This document shows positions 37,856 through 49,375 of a DNA stretch of 64,000 nucleotides, piece after piece. The position numbers and the translations under genes are program-made. Position 1 is the first letter of the stretch; the number at the start of each line of letters is the position of its first letter. The notes under the pieces were generated by a model. That model saw only the letters and a program-made list of their open reading frames with translations, did not search any database and was not told where the DNA came from. This DNA is from Phallus indusiatus (lineage: Eukaryota; Basidiomycota; Agaricomycetes; Phallales; Phallaceae), in contig JAQFWX010000005.1 in the NCBI GenBank assembly GCA_027605045.1, forward strand, positions 496,001 to 560,000, given 5' to 3'.

Positions 37856-38016
37856 ACATCAAAAAACATACTCTTTATTTTCGCGCCTCCCACTCAGGAT
37901 TCTTTTCGGTGTTTCGAGACCGAGGCGAAGTAATGTTTCGGCGGTTATTTGCCCCCGCGCCGGCACAATAAGAATATTTGGACGGCAGTTTCTCCCACAT
38001 ACTTGCCAGCAACACA

Positions 38017-38903
38017 ATGTCGAAATTCGACCCTCAAAATGCACAAAATTTGGTCGAGGTTAATTGTTTAATAGTCTTGTGAAATCGCAATTCATATTTA
38101 ATAGTCGATTTATTCATCTACAGATTGAGAAGCAGTTCGCTGTCGTAGCGGTTGAGCAGGCACAAGTACGTTGACCTTCTCCTGGCTCGTAATTAAAGGG
38201 TCATAATGATTTTCTAGACATATTGGAATCTATTAGCCTCTGTCAAGCCTCGCGACCTGCGTTTGACAAAGTACACATCTTGCTTTATATTTTACAATAG
38301 ATTTGACTGTCAATATATTGCACAGGATTGACGATGAAATATTCGAGGATCTTTCGGCTACATTTGAAGACATGCTCAAAGAGCCCTACACTTCTCTTAT
38401 CAAGATTGACGAAAATATGATGAAAAATGAAGATGGAAAGGTCAAATGGCGAGACTTCATTGCAAGGTGCGCTTCACTGAGAATAAACGTGGTCAATGGA
38501 CTTGCACCGTACTTATTGAAATAATTGCTCCTAGATACGAGAAAAAAATCAAGGATTATAATTTCGGATCTCTCATACGAGTTGATGCAAACAACGAATA
38601 TTCCCAAGATAATACTATTTTTGGTGCGTGATTTCGGCTTTCTGCAAGTGCATATAATGAATGATACGTAACACGGATCAATTCCTTTCTTTAGTAACGC
38701 GAATGCAATTTTACGCAATTGAGGTAAAGCCCTGGTCCCCTATACGACAGCCTTTTCACCGATTGCATTGTTTTTAGATCGCGCGCAATCGGTTGGGTTT
38801 GAATGATGAGATACATCTTAAAGCAAAGAAGGAGGTTGAAGCTGAGAAAGCTGAGAAAGCTAAAGAAAAAGCGGAAAAGAAACGCAGAAAGGAGGTGTCA
38901 TAA
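38017..38903 (+). CDS. PBDC1: PBDC1 / YPL225W family protein
   Basis: Small cytosolic protein of the PBDC1 family; the yeast member YPL225W is described as a chaperone of eEF1A (established knowledge, not seen here). Reading: MSKFDPQNAQNLVE, IEKQFAVVAVEQAQTYWNLL, KPRDLRLTKIDDEIFED, EDMLKEPYTSLIKIDENMMK, GKVKWRDFIAR, YEKKIKDYNFGSLIRVDANN, NTIFVTRMQFYAIEIARNRL and GLNDEIHLKAKKE, with a basic coiled tail (EAEKAEKAKEKAEKKRRKEV). Every block of the family is present in order. The first exon is short, and about six small introns follow. Start MSKFDP is conserved in the family. It is divergent from the ZZZ3-like gene over less than 180 nt. Confidence 0.92.
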
Positions 38904-39032
38904 TATATAAACTGATTTTTATTTCATATGGGAAGTCGGCTGTTGTGAACATGGTCCCTAGCCTAGTAGCGAACAGTGCTGGCTGAGTAAATAAAGCGAT
39001 GTCACGCCTGTAACGCGTCAAGTAACAGCATA

Positions 39033-41021
39033 ATGTCCTCATTATTCGGAGGCCCCAAACCAAACACCTTTGGGAGTATCCCTAGCACGGGGTTTGGCAA
39101 CACCAACAATAACCAAAGCACTGCGCCGGGAGGGTTTGGGACACAGCCAGTGAATGCTGCTCCAAGTCTGTTTGGTGCTACCGCAGGCAACAGTGCCACC
39201 GGGGTTGCACCAAATCCCTTTGGTTCCAACGCAACTCAGACTAGCAATCCTTCGCCGTTTCCTCAGTTGAATAATCCCAATCCTGGAATTCCTTCTTCTA
39301 CCGCACCAAGTGGAAATACGTTCGGTAAGGCACCCTACGACTACCGCGTTAGCACAGCTAAACAGAATGAGCAGGTGGAGTGAACCCTACTGCACCAACT
39401 TCCGGATTATTTGGAAATAGTAGCTTTGGAACAAGTTCGTTTGGAAATACGAATGCGAACGCGAGCGCGAATAATGCCCCAGGCACAGGATTGTTTGGAA
39501 GCACGAATCAAAACGCTAACGCGACTCAGACATCAACCACTGGTGGGATATTTGGGAATCCAGCTCAGTCAAATGCCTCCGGAGGAGGTTTGTTTGGAAA
39601 TCTCTCGAATACAACTGCTTCTAGTATTCCTGGTGGAGGGTTGTTCGGTCAACCAAATAATGCAACGAATAATGCGAGCGGCAGCACAACTAACCCTGGA
39701 TTCTTTGGAAATACAAACCTGGCTAATAATCCCCCCAACACTGGTGGTTTTGGAGGCGGTACGACTACTCTTTTTGGTCAAACTCAGCAACAACCAGCAC
39801 CGCAACAATTGCAACCACCACAACCAACTACTACATTGTTCGGATCCGGTATTCCGAACCAAAGCCTCAATCAAAGCCAGTCCCTCTTTGCTCCTCAAGG
39901 CAGCACGAACAAATTGGGGTCAAGTCTTCTCTCGTCAACTTTGGGACCGCAAGCTTCAACAAGTTTGTTTGGACCACGTTCTTCGTCTTCTTTGCAAACT
40001 CCGTCGTTATCTGCAAACTCACAAGTGGACATACAACAACGTATCGAAGCAATTGCAGCAGCATGGGATCCATCCAGTCCTCAGTGTAGATTCCAGGTGA
40101 GCTTCCTCGTTTTATATTTATTTTATATGTTGAAAACATTCCCCACAGCACTATTTTTATAACCTCGTGGATCCCAATCAAGTGAATCTATATGGACGGC
40201 CTCAGAATGCTACAAACGATGCTTTGTGGAATCAAGCTGTGAGAGAAAATCCTGACCCTAAATGGTAAATTACTCTATCATGTTCTCGACCAAGTTCTCA
40301 CTACTCTCTATTAGTATGGTTCCCGTTTTAGCTCTTGGTTTCGATGATCTCCAGAAACGTGTGGACGCCCAATCTGCACAGGCTAAACAGCATACAGAGA
40401 AGCTGAAGGTTAGTCAAATTCTGAGACAAATGATTATTTGATTCCATCATATTCGCAGGAATTACAAACAAGGCTAACTGCCCTTGGTCAAACGCATGTA
40501 CTATCCACGACACGAAACACCACCCGTGTGCTACAAACACATACGTTGATAACACATCGACTACTGCGATTCGTCGAACATATCCATCTGCTGATTCCTA
40601 ACCTACGATCCGCTGCAATCTCTCCTGAAGAGGAAAGTCTTCGTGCAAATTTAGAAAGGCTACGAGACGAACTTTCTAGTGGAAATGGTAGGGGTCGTCT
40701 CAATGAGTTATGGGCATTGTTGGGCGCTGTAAAAGCAGCTCAGGAAAGAGGAGGGTCCGAAGCGATGGAATGGAAGGTGGTGGATTGGGATGGTTTGGAG
40801 AAACTAGCGGGGGTGAGACAGGCTAATGCTCTTTGGCTCTCTGGTCTAATTTTTCTTTCCAGATTCTCGCAGAACAACAGCAAGGCCTAGCCCATCTGAC
40901 CAGCGTGATCAACAATGGTTTAAAGGATTTGCAAATAATGGGGAATGGATCTCAGGGCACTCTTCCGGAGTCTACAAATTCTAATTATTTAATGTCGTCG
41001 ATGCTGGGACACCCAAGATGA
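39033..41021 (+). CDS. NUP57: FG-nucleoporin Nup54/Nup57
   Basis: Central-channel subunit of the nuclear pore (Nup62-Nup58-Nup54 / Nsp1-Nup49-Nup57 complex). The N-terminal 330 residues are disordered FG/GLFG repeats with Asn/Ser/Thr spacers (SSLFGGPKPNTFG, GGLFGNLSNTTASS, GGLFGQPNN). The Nup54 signature follows: IAAAWDPSSPQCRFQ, HYFYNLVDPNQVNLYGRPQN, ALWNQAVRENPDPKC and MVPVLALGFDDLQKRVDAQS. Then comes the coiled-coil part KELQTRLTALGQTHVLST and ESLRANLERLRDELSSGNGR, ending in ILAEQQQGLAHLTSVINNGL and MLGHPR at 41021. Introns split the FG region once (39324 region) and the C-terminus several times. Confidence 0.93.
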
Positions 41022-41110
41022 TGATAAATACAAAACATGGCTCGTTTGTGAATAGTATACATATGATATCACGATGAAAGGCGTTGAAGTGTTGGAATAC
41101 CTAAAAATAT

Positions 41111-42225
41111 TTAAGCTAATAAGATAGGTTGGCATGTTTCATCGACTAGTAGCAGCTTCTTCCCCTTGAAGATGCGGATTGTACCTGTAAGCACGGAAGG
41201 GTCATTACAGCGAAAACTATTAAGCACACTACGAATTTTCATAGCATATTGTACATCATGATATATCTTAATATATTCCAGTAGACGCGAATTCATATGG
41301 TCCTGTTTTGTACCCGGAGGGGAGTATATGTAGCCGAATGATAAAGGCCCAAGACGATGGTGTATACGTTGCTGTAATAAAAAATTCCAGAATTGGGATA
41401 ATGTAGAGCTGTTCCAAACAATATTTGAACAAGATGGGGTGGAATTTGCGGATGATTGGGCCCCAGACGCATCTTCTACGGGACCTGACCCGCGTAAGGG
41501 AATTATCCAGCCTGTACGCACATAGGACGGGCGGATTCGAACGGAGGAAACAAAACAGCGGAAGATGGGAAAGTCAGGAATCTTGTCAATTTCTTTGGGT
41601 GGAGGACGACTGGGGTAACGGACGTCAAGATAATGAGGCTGAGTTTGGTTAGGACTTAGGACTTGATAGAAGAAACAGCGAGCAAAGACTCACTAGTGGA
41701 ATGGTTTGGAAGATGGAGAAGGAGGTACTGCCTGTTGGCTGAGGCAGGCGAATTCGTTTGTAAAGGCCGCTTTCCGAGTTCGTATCCAGCTCTGCTGCAA
41801 AGCGTCGGCGAGGAATTGAGGACGCAACTTTAGATATTGAAATGGCCTTGAATGCTTTGGTGAAATCGGTCGACTCAAATTCATCTAATAGCGTCGAATA
41901 AAATGTCATCGATATTAAAGGCGAGGAGACATCTGAATCCCAGTCGGGCAGCAAACTTGCGTCATGTTTACGCTGTACTTTAGGCGGAAGAGGCGTCCAC
42001 AGAAAAAAATTCTTCTTAATTTTGGCATGACCTGCAGCTAGTTGGTTTGCTGAACTCAAGTTGACGTATACACTTACATGGGACTGGGGTACGCGTGGCT
42101 AAACGCCATGCACCGGCAGCTGAGTCAAGAGCAGATGTCTTGACGAGGGTCTTGGCAGAATCAATTACACCGGAGAGCTTTTCGGTTGATTTAGCGAAAT
42201 GGTGTACCGTTATTTCAAGGGTCAT
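41111..42225 (-). CDS. conserved-looking protein, unrecognised
   Basis: I do not recognise the family. Three main exons: 42090-42225 (MTLEITVHHFAKSTEKLSGV, IDSAKTLVKTSALDSAAGAW), about 41690-42045 (AGHAKIKKNFFLWTPLPPKV, LISMTFYSTLLDEFESTDFT, SIPRRRFAAELDTNSES), and about 41111-41640 (PHYLDVRYPSRPPPKEIDKI, PIFRCFVSSVRIRPSYVRTG, FWNFLLQQRIHHRLGPLSFG, HMNSRLLEYIKIYHDVQYAM). The end is IRIFKGKKLLLVDETCQPIL. The introns have good signals (GTAAGTG and GTGAGTC donors). A 45-nt in-frame stretch at about 41184-41228 ending CTTACAG may be another intron. No signal peptide or membrane segment. The mixed alpha/beta look suggests a globular domain. It is divergent from the coiled-coil gene downstream. Confidence 0.6.
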
Positions 42226-42645
42226 TTATCCACGCAAGCAGCTGTAATGGAGATCTAATCACAAGCGAGTCGTAAGATCTGACGAACAAAAGTATTACGT
42301 AACGTGTTGTTTGATATTGTGACGGTGACGCGTCGTCACTCGGAGACTCCGACTATCCAGAAACACAAGACAGCTGTATTTAGTCTAAGTATATTATGGT
42401 TACACCTGCTATATTTCTCAGTCGTACAACCAACTATGAGTACTATAAACGCTTGAATGAAGGATTTCTGACTTTAAGAGATAGTTCGGCTAGACTGTGA
42501 CAAACTGCAGTTCTGCGTGACCACTAGAAGTTCAGGAGGTTCCCTTAGTGTGATACTAGCAAGAGGCGCAAGCACCTCCCTATAGGCAAGGTTTCTGTTT
42601 TCGCTATATTTATCATTCGAATTTCACGACTTTTGACGACTATTA
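42226..42645. other. divergent promoter region, no gene
   Basis: 420 nt between two divergent starts; no coding signal. Confidence 0.4.
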
Positions 42646-45348
42646 ATGTTACAAAGCCAATCATCCACCCGAACTGGTTCTATAAATTCTCTCAACACCC
42701 AAACGACAAGTATGTCTAGTTCGGACAGCTTTTCTCAAGGTTTTCCTCAGCAAAAAAGAGTCATACCACCGCCTATGCCTATCGATCTGGTGAGCTTGAT
42801 CCGGTTTGAAAGAATCTTCATTCATTTAGTTCTTGTAGCCTCCCCCGATATCTGCTCAACCATACGATGTTTTATCAAATAACCCCATATCCCGGTCCCC
42901 GCTCAGAAATAGTATAGTCATGGACCCGAAGACGGGAAAGACCGTAAGCGAAGATGGCTCTGCATTAGAGATTGACAACAACGATCCCTGGAGTCCATCC
43001 GTCCTTCATGAAATGTCACATTCACCTTCGCCTTCTATCACGAAATTCGCGTCTTCATTTGCTCAACGGGTTGGCTCATTGGTTTCATCATCAGTCAGCC
43101 CAAACTCCCAAAACATGACGCTCCCCACCGAAGCCGAAATAGAAGCTGAAGCTGAATTTCAGCGTGAACAAAGCAGAAAGGAGGCCGAGAGAATACTATC
43201 TCAAGAAATTCGAGAGCGTAAAAACGTTGAAGAAAGGGTCCTCGAAATGTTAGAATCCACCGACATACGACCTCGGTCCCAAACTTTACCTTCAAGCCCA
43301 GCATCAAACAGCAAGGAGGGAGGTCTTAGCTGGTGGACCTCTGCGAAGAATAAACTTACACCTGGAAAAGAGAAAGACCTCACGCCTGCTCAGCTCATCA
43401 TCGCCGAAACGAAAGCAAAGGAGAAAGAAAAGCGCAAAAGCAGGGACGGGGATGTGTTCACAGACAATACAATCAAACTTGCCCAGCCCAGATCACAAGC
43501 TCTCTCCCTACCCCCTGGAGCAAGGCCCCCGAGTGCCATGGTTGGAGGGGGATCAAGTTTTGTAGAAAGACCTTCTACTCCAACTAATCAACCACCATTT
43601 AATCCTCAAACACCTTCGCCCTCGAGAAGTCCGGGTCGTGGTTCAATAAATTTAAGCTCGACCGACTTGACGCGTCTTCCTGGTGCATCTCCATCGTTTT
43701 CAACGACTTCCAAAGATACGGTTCCTTTGTATGCGCAATTTTCAGCACAAGGAACTTTGGATATAGCAGGTAAAACATTGACCGATTGTCGTAACAATGG
43801 CTAAACCTAAAATTTCCAGCAACTCTCCTTACAATTGCTCGTAGATTCGAGAAACTAGAACGATGGTCAGTCAACCACGTGCGAGCTCTAGAAGACCGAA
43901 TGAGTGATGTCGAGAAATGGCTCGTCCAAAAAGAAAACGAACGCCAGACCAAAGAACCGTCAGAAAAACCAGTCCCGGATCCCTCCCATGGAATTCATCC
44001 ACAGACTCCGGCTTCGCCACAAGTCGTAAGAGAAGTCACCATTGAGCGAAAAACAGTGGAAGTAGATCAGGAGGTTAAACGCGAGGTTACTGAGATGAAA
44101 GAGGAACTCGGCGAGCTTCGAAGTCGTGTCACCGAGTTAGGACAGGAGATGGCCAGACTCATTACCAATGACGGTCCTTCTCATCCTGCTACACCTTCGG
44201 AAGTATCAGGCTTTGGAATTGGCCGACTAGGCTCACCCGTTTTTGGAAGTGCCGGTCCCAGCACTCCCATAATGGTGAAACCTAAAACTCAAACAGTGAC
44301 CTCAAGACACGAGCGGGATTCGCCTTCTTCTAATTCGATTCTTCAGTCGGAAACGGCTAGCATCATTTCAACGAGCACTGTTATGCGCACTAAACTACCG
44401 TATCCCACAGGAGATTATACGTCTCCATCACCTCCTACATCCCCTCGCGGATCAATTGTTTCAGTCTCTACTGTTTCTAACTTGACCCGAACAAGACCTG
44501 CATCTAACGGAAATGACATTAATTCCATTCAAACCTCGCAGAACACTGGAGACGGTGCAATGACTCCCGCACAGTTTAGGACCTCAAGCTCATTCTCCCA
44601 ACCAGTATCAGCGAGCCCGAGAGCCAGAAAACGCTACACCGTTGCCCTGGGCCAGCCTTTATCTTCGTCTCCCTCCTCTTCTCACGAACGATCTAAAGAG
44701 AGTGAGCCTCCACTATTGAATATGCTTGGAAGTTCTAAGCTGGACTTCGGAGAGGGCTTATTCTCAGAACCGCAAGTGGTTCAATTGGAAACCGCTTTTA
44801 TGAACGATCCTGCTGGAAGGCAGAATAAGGAAAATGAACCGTTATCGATAAACCTTGATGATGATGACGAAATTGGAACGACTTCGCGGAGACAAGAAAC
44901 TATCGGGAAGACGGCTATCGCATTGGCGAGCTTGTCCACTTCTCCGCCGCCATCTCAAGCATCTTCGCCCAGTGTTCATGCCACTGGATTACAACGCAGT
45001 CCTGCACGCGCTTCCAACACGCGCTTGCGTGCTCAATCGAGTTATGGAACAGGTATTTCCAATGTGGCAGGCTCGGCAGTATTTGCGCGTTCATCCGTAA
45101 ATCTTTCGGCATTATCTGATAACGAAAGCATGGAACGTAAATTGTCTCTGAAATCGCGAACTCGAAGCATTGATCGGTTCAATTTGAAAGATACTTCATC
45201 TACTCTTCCTGGAAACAATTTCGTTGATCCGTTAATAGTCCGCAAAAAGGTAACTGCGGCTAATAGAATGTCTATCCCTACTCAAGTTTCCGGTCAACGG
45301 GGAAGGGTAGCTGATTTGCGGGCATTATTCGATGCTGAAAAACGATGA
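42646..45348 (+). CDS. disordered Ser/Pro-rich protein with central coiled coil
   Basis: No known function; probably a cytoskeletal or polarity adaptor (inference from composition only). The N-terminus (MLQSQSSTRTGSINSLNTQ) is joined through a short intron at about 42789-42838 to PPPISAQPYDVLSNNPISRS. A charged helix follows (EAEIEAEAEFQREQSRKEAE, RERKNVEERVLEMLES), then a long Ser/Thr/Pro region. After an intron near 43770 comes the best-ordered part, TLLTIARRFEKLERWSVNHV and RALEDRMSDVEKWLVQKENE, and a second coil, VKREVTEMKEELGELRSRVT. The rest (about 350 residues) is Ser/Thr-rich with many SP/TP sites, with a final basic LRALFDAEKR. Only two introns, against many in its neighbours. The block RRFEKLERWSVNHVRALEDR is the best probe for homologues. 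Confidence 0.75.
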
Positions 45349-45601
45349 CCTACTTTTCTTGCAGAGTGCTGTGCAACTGCTAAATCCGTATTTCAAACAA
45401 CTATGTACCACCGTAGTTCCTTTATTTTGATTATTCTTGTTTCTGGTTGTTCATGATCGATACCTGTCTTATTTGATCCTATTTCAGACATTGTCCGAAC
45501 ATAAGCTACAGTATGTGCGCGAAATTCAGTTGACCTTAAGATTGGCGCTTCTCAGTGCAGTTATAACTCCGCCTCCTGAAGGCCTGAACGGTGGCATAGT
45601 A

Positions 45602-48600
45602 ATGAACATACCATTTCTCTCGTCGACAGCGATAAATAGGGACCACTATCATCTCGTTCGTAGCGTTGAAGCCGCAAATACCACTTCCCAAATAGACACT
45701 ATTCTCGTTCACAAGGTTGAATACTTGCGAAAGCGATTTGCCAACAAACGAAGCCTTTCCTTAGTACGTTAAGTTCAATACCGAGTATAAGGCTAATAAA
45801 TGCTGAAACGTGTTCAAGTCGGAATGCTCATATGCATTAATCATTCTTTTATATTGTTGGTTCAATACGGGCACGGGGGATGTGAAGCGTGAATTGTTGG
45901 AATTTGCTCTACCACAGGCAGTCAATTTGGCTGAAGCAGGGAGTACCATTCGGCAAAAAAGAATAGGTACTGGAAATAATTTCAAACGTGACACGATTCT
46001 AACTGTTTTATTAGGATATACCTTTTGTTTTTCGGTCATGGACAAGACCCATGAGTTACAACTTATGCTTGTTAATACACTACGAAAGGTATATTATCTT
46101 TAATATCAAATATCGTACGCTATATATCTGCCAACGAAGGACATTGAATCAGCTGAAATATCCAGAATATCATTGGCTTTAGATTTCCTCAGTTTGAAAT
46201 ACTCTGTTGATGTTCTACCGGCCATTCTACCACGTCTAACCGATTTGTTGACTCATCATTCGTAACCTTCATATTCACAACTTTTGGAATTTCTCTAACT
46301 GCGATTATAGTCCTCTAATAAAATCAAAGGCACTAATGGTCGTACGCAATGTGGCCCGCGAAGACCCACATTTTTGGGCGACTCTTTCTGATCAAGTATT
46401 AATGAGGTTAAATGATTCAGACAAGCAAGTTGTCGTAATAACTATGCGGATCATGCAAGATTTGCTGTTGGTAAATCACTGTATTCATTAAATCTTCCTC
46501 TTATTATTCTCAAGGTTCAGGCATAGGCTGGTATGATGAAATCAACTCAAGCTGCGGATTTACTCTTGCAGAGATTTCCTTCTGCTGATACCGTGATTAA
46601 TAACAACGTCCAGTTGTCATTTATCAGACTGCTGCGCTGTCTCATACCTTCTTTATTAAATGACGAGTAAGGCGCATTTACGCTTTTGTTAGTTATCGCG
46701 TTGAACTAATGCTAACGGCAGGATAAAACTCATTACGCAACTGTTAGATACCGTCTTCCGTCTCATCGATATAATTTCGCCCAGTCAGCACGGTAAGAAC
46801 TAATTTTATATTATCGTATAAATGTTGACTGAACCTAGCTGTGCTATTGGAATGCTTCCGGATATTTTCTCATGTTCCTTCTGCGATACTCTATCCATAT
46901 TTTTGTTCGCAAAAATACCATCCTTTCCAGTCTATCACTGAATCAATTGACGACAATGATCCAAATGCTGTTTACTTTTGCTTAGCCTGCTTGGAACATG
47001 TGGATGCCAACTTTTGGACTGGCAACACGGAGGAATTCCCCGCTATTTTCAACGAGACCCAAGTCGTCAAAATCATGGGTCTTCTTCAATGTCCCGATTA
47101 TAGTCTAAGGCTCAAGGTACATCGGCTTGATACGATAATTGTTATGACACCGATATATTTTTCCAGGTACTCCGGACGCTGAAAATGGTTGACAAAAAAA
47201 TCTTGCAAGATTATTTCTCTCAGTTGATGTCAGATCTGTCTGAGAATCCTCAGCCCAGGCTAGGTGTCATGGCGCTGGAAGTTGTAGGTGTATATGAGGA
47301 GGAAGGACAAGACTATGCAGGTCGATTGAAGGAAATATGCGCTTCCTTAGGCCAGACCAATGTCAAGATATTTACAGAAGTCCTTGAAGTTGTATTGCTC
47401 TATTTGCGTACAGGTGTGTAACACTAATTTCTGATATCTATTTGAACTGCTTTTAATTCAGTTATAAAGCGTCCGAGAGCTTTGCAGGACACTTCGTGGA
47501 TGAGATTATCCAAACTGCACCTTCTCAGATAGGATCTACGATGACCTTGATTATTGCCACAACAACATATGAATATGGTCATATATCATCTATACCTCCT
47601 CCTGCGCAACTCGAAATATTGATAGACCTTCTGGAAGCCCAGCCTGGTGTGTCAGCTGTATTTTTGTCATCGACCCCATATTGATCCGAGTCATAGCCAT
47701 GCTGCAAGAACCACTTTTATTAGTTATGCTGCGCATTGCAGTATTCCAAGAAATTGTCCCAGTGCACATAGTTGAAAGAGTACGCGACCTTCATTCGCGG
47801 TCGAAGCCAACAATGAGAAAAGTAAGTTGCTACTTTTGAGCATTATATAAATATAAACACTCCGCACTCATATTAAAATTTAAGCGGTGTGCACAATTTC
47901 TGACGTTCTCAAACGATTTGCCCCGCCTGCGCGGTACGTTAAACACTCATAAGTGTGATACTGTGAGTTATCAATAATGCTAGCTAAATCTCTTCCCTTG
48001 ACTTTTAAAAGTTACCCGACTTTCTTCGCACATTAGACTTGATCGAGAAGTACGGGGAAACGACTCACGCCTCTGCCCCTTATCGCGATAGTAATCAAAC
48101 GCCAACTTCTCCACCAGCGCCCAAAGGAGAGTTAAGATATGAGGCGTATGAAGCCCCTCAAGCCCCGCTTAAACAGACCCGCCCCCGTGCTTTATCGCGG
48201 AGTAGCTTTGGGTCTTCTGCGAAGAGTAGTCCTAATACTCCTAGAACGCTCACACTTTCGCCTGGTCAGCTGGCCCTCGCTGTCTACGAAATGGATTTAT
48301 CAAAGATAGAAGAAATAAAGGCAAGTCGTTGAAATCAGTTTTTTGATGTCGTTGTTTGAATTCAGGGATTTATTAGAGTATTGAAGACACCAGAACGGAA
48401 GAAAGGGTACGAGCCGAGATTTCATTCAACAATTCGAAAGGTTCTAATTCAACAAAATATAGGTCGGCGACGACTTGATCACTCTGGACTCAGATTCACC
48501 ATTTTTAGTCGATGCTGTGATTCCAACAGAAGGTCCATCTTCGTCGCGCGTCGATGTCAAAGATTTTGACTATCATTGGGAAAGCTTGCGAAATTGTCCC

Positions 48601-48911
48601 AATGTTCGTGGATGGAGCGAAAGGAAGAAAGATCAGATTGTAGAATCCTTTTATATCGATTTTAGTACTCGATACGAGGTCGAATCCTTCCCAACGAATG
48701 AAGGCAAGTTCATTAAATTTCCGGACGCTCCCAGTCATTTAATTTGACAACTTTAGGAATTAGTTTAGTGTTATTTTCTCTTGCGAGTAGTACCTCGTTG
48801 GGAATTTTAGCCGCCATAAGACTTCACTCTGGTGAGGGGGGAACAACACTATGGCAAATGCGATGTCCTGATCTAGAGCTGCGCCAAAAGCTCAAAGTAC
48901 TATTTGTTTAA
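45602..48911 (+). CDS. large adaptin subunit, most like AP-4 epsilon
   Basis: Vesicle-coat adaptor subunit with an N-terminal HEAT-like trunk. Start MNIPFLSSTAIN at 45602, then HYHLVRSVEAANTTSQIDTI. The trunk reads NLAEAGSTIRQKRIG, ELQLMLVNTLRKDIES, YSVDVLPAILPRLTDLLTHH, LIKSKALMVVRNVAREDPHF, LSFIRLLRCLIPSLLNDE and PVYFCLACLEHVDANFW-type repeats. A Pro/Ser hinge lies around 48090-48270 (PKGELRYEAYEAPQAPLKQT). An ear-like end has YHWESLRNCPNVRGWSE, LGILAAIRLHSGEGGTTLWQ and CPDLELRQKLKVLFV. The VNT(I/L)(Q/R)KD and (A)VLPQ-like blocks with KKAIMAL-type repeats resemble AP-4 epsilon more than AP-1 gamma or AP-2 alpha, but I cannot exclude a divergent gamma. About 15 introns; one is GC-AG. The hinge is short for AP-1 gamma. 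Partner subunits (beta4, mu4, sigma4) are not in this window. Confidence 0.68.
48704..48756 (+). other. GC-AG intron in the adaptin gene
   Basis: 53-nt intron with donor GAAG|GCAAGT and acceptor ACTTTAG. It is the only junction found that links the frame ending SFPTNE to the frame beginning GISLVLFSLASSTSLGI: one leftover base G plus GA gives Gly. GC-AG introns usually carry this strong AG|GCAAGT donor. Confidence 0.75.
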
Positions 48912-49375
48912 TTGGTCGTTCGTTCCACTATTTATTTTTGTAATATGCTTCGACTGGGTATAAATTTATAATGGGGGGAATATGGTAATTTACAGTACAT
49001 TTACATAAACAAATATTGTGCTACATATTTGAAATCCGCGAAAAAATAAGTCTCTGTTAATACATCCACAGTTTGAAAACTAGATGCATAGGAGAAAAGT
49101 GCGGTGCCTCGAAATATGCTTCCATCGTGCGTACAAACGAAGCCATCCTTTTATAAGCGCGCGCGTGTGCGCCTATTTGACCTTACATAATTCCGCCTTC
49201 GTGCTTCGTCCATTGTGGGAGGTCGTCAATGAAAAATCATCCATCGCGGTATCGTTATCATGGCTGCTAATACGGCTTAGATGATTTATTTAGAGTTTTA
49301 TACGGGCGTCGCAGTACAGCAGTAAAAAATTTCCAGCAGTGCACTGCATCCGCGTTCATCAGAATCTGAGGGTCT
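48912..49375. other. convergent 3' region, no gene
   Basis: 460 nt between two convergent stops. AT-rich; no coding signal. Confidence 0.4.

Noticed and set aside
43095..43307. Minus-strand frame with Cys and Phe
   Set aside because: Shadow of the charged helix of the coiled-coil gene.
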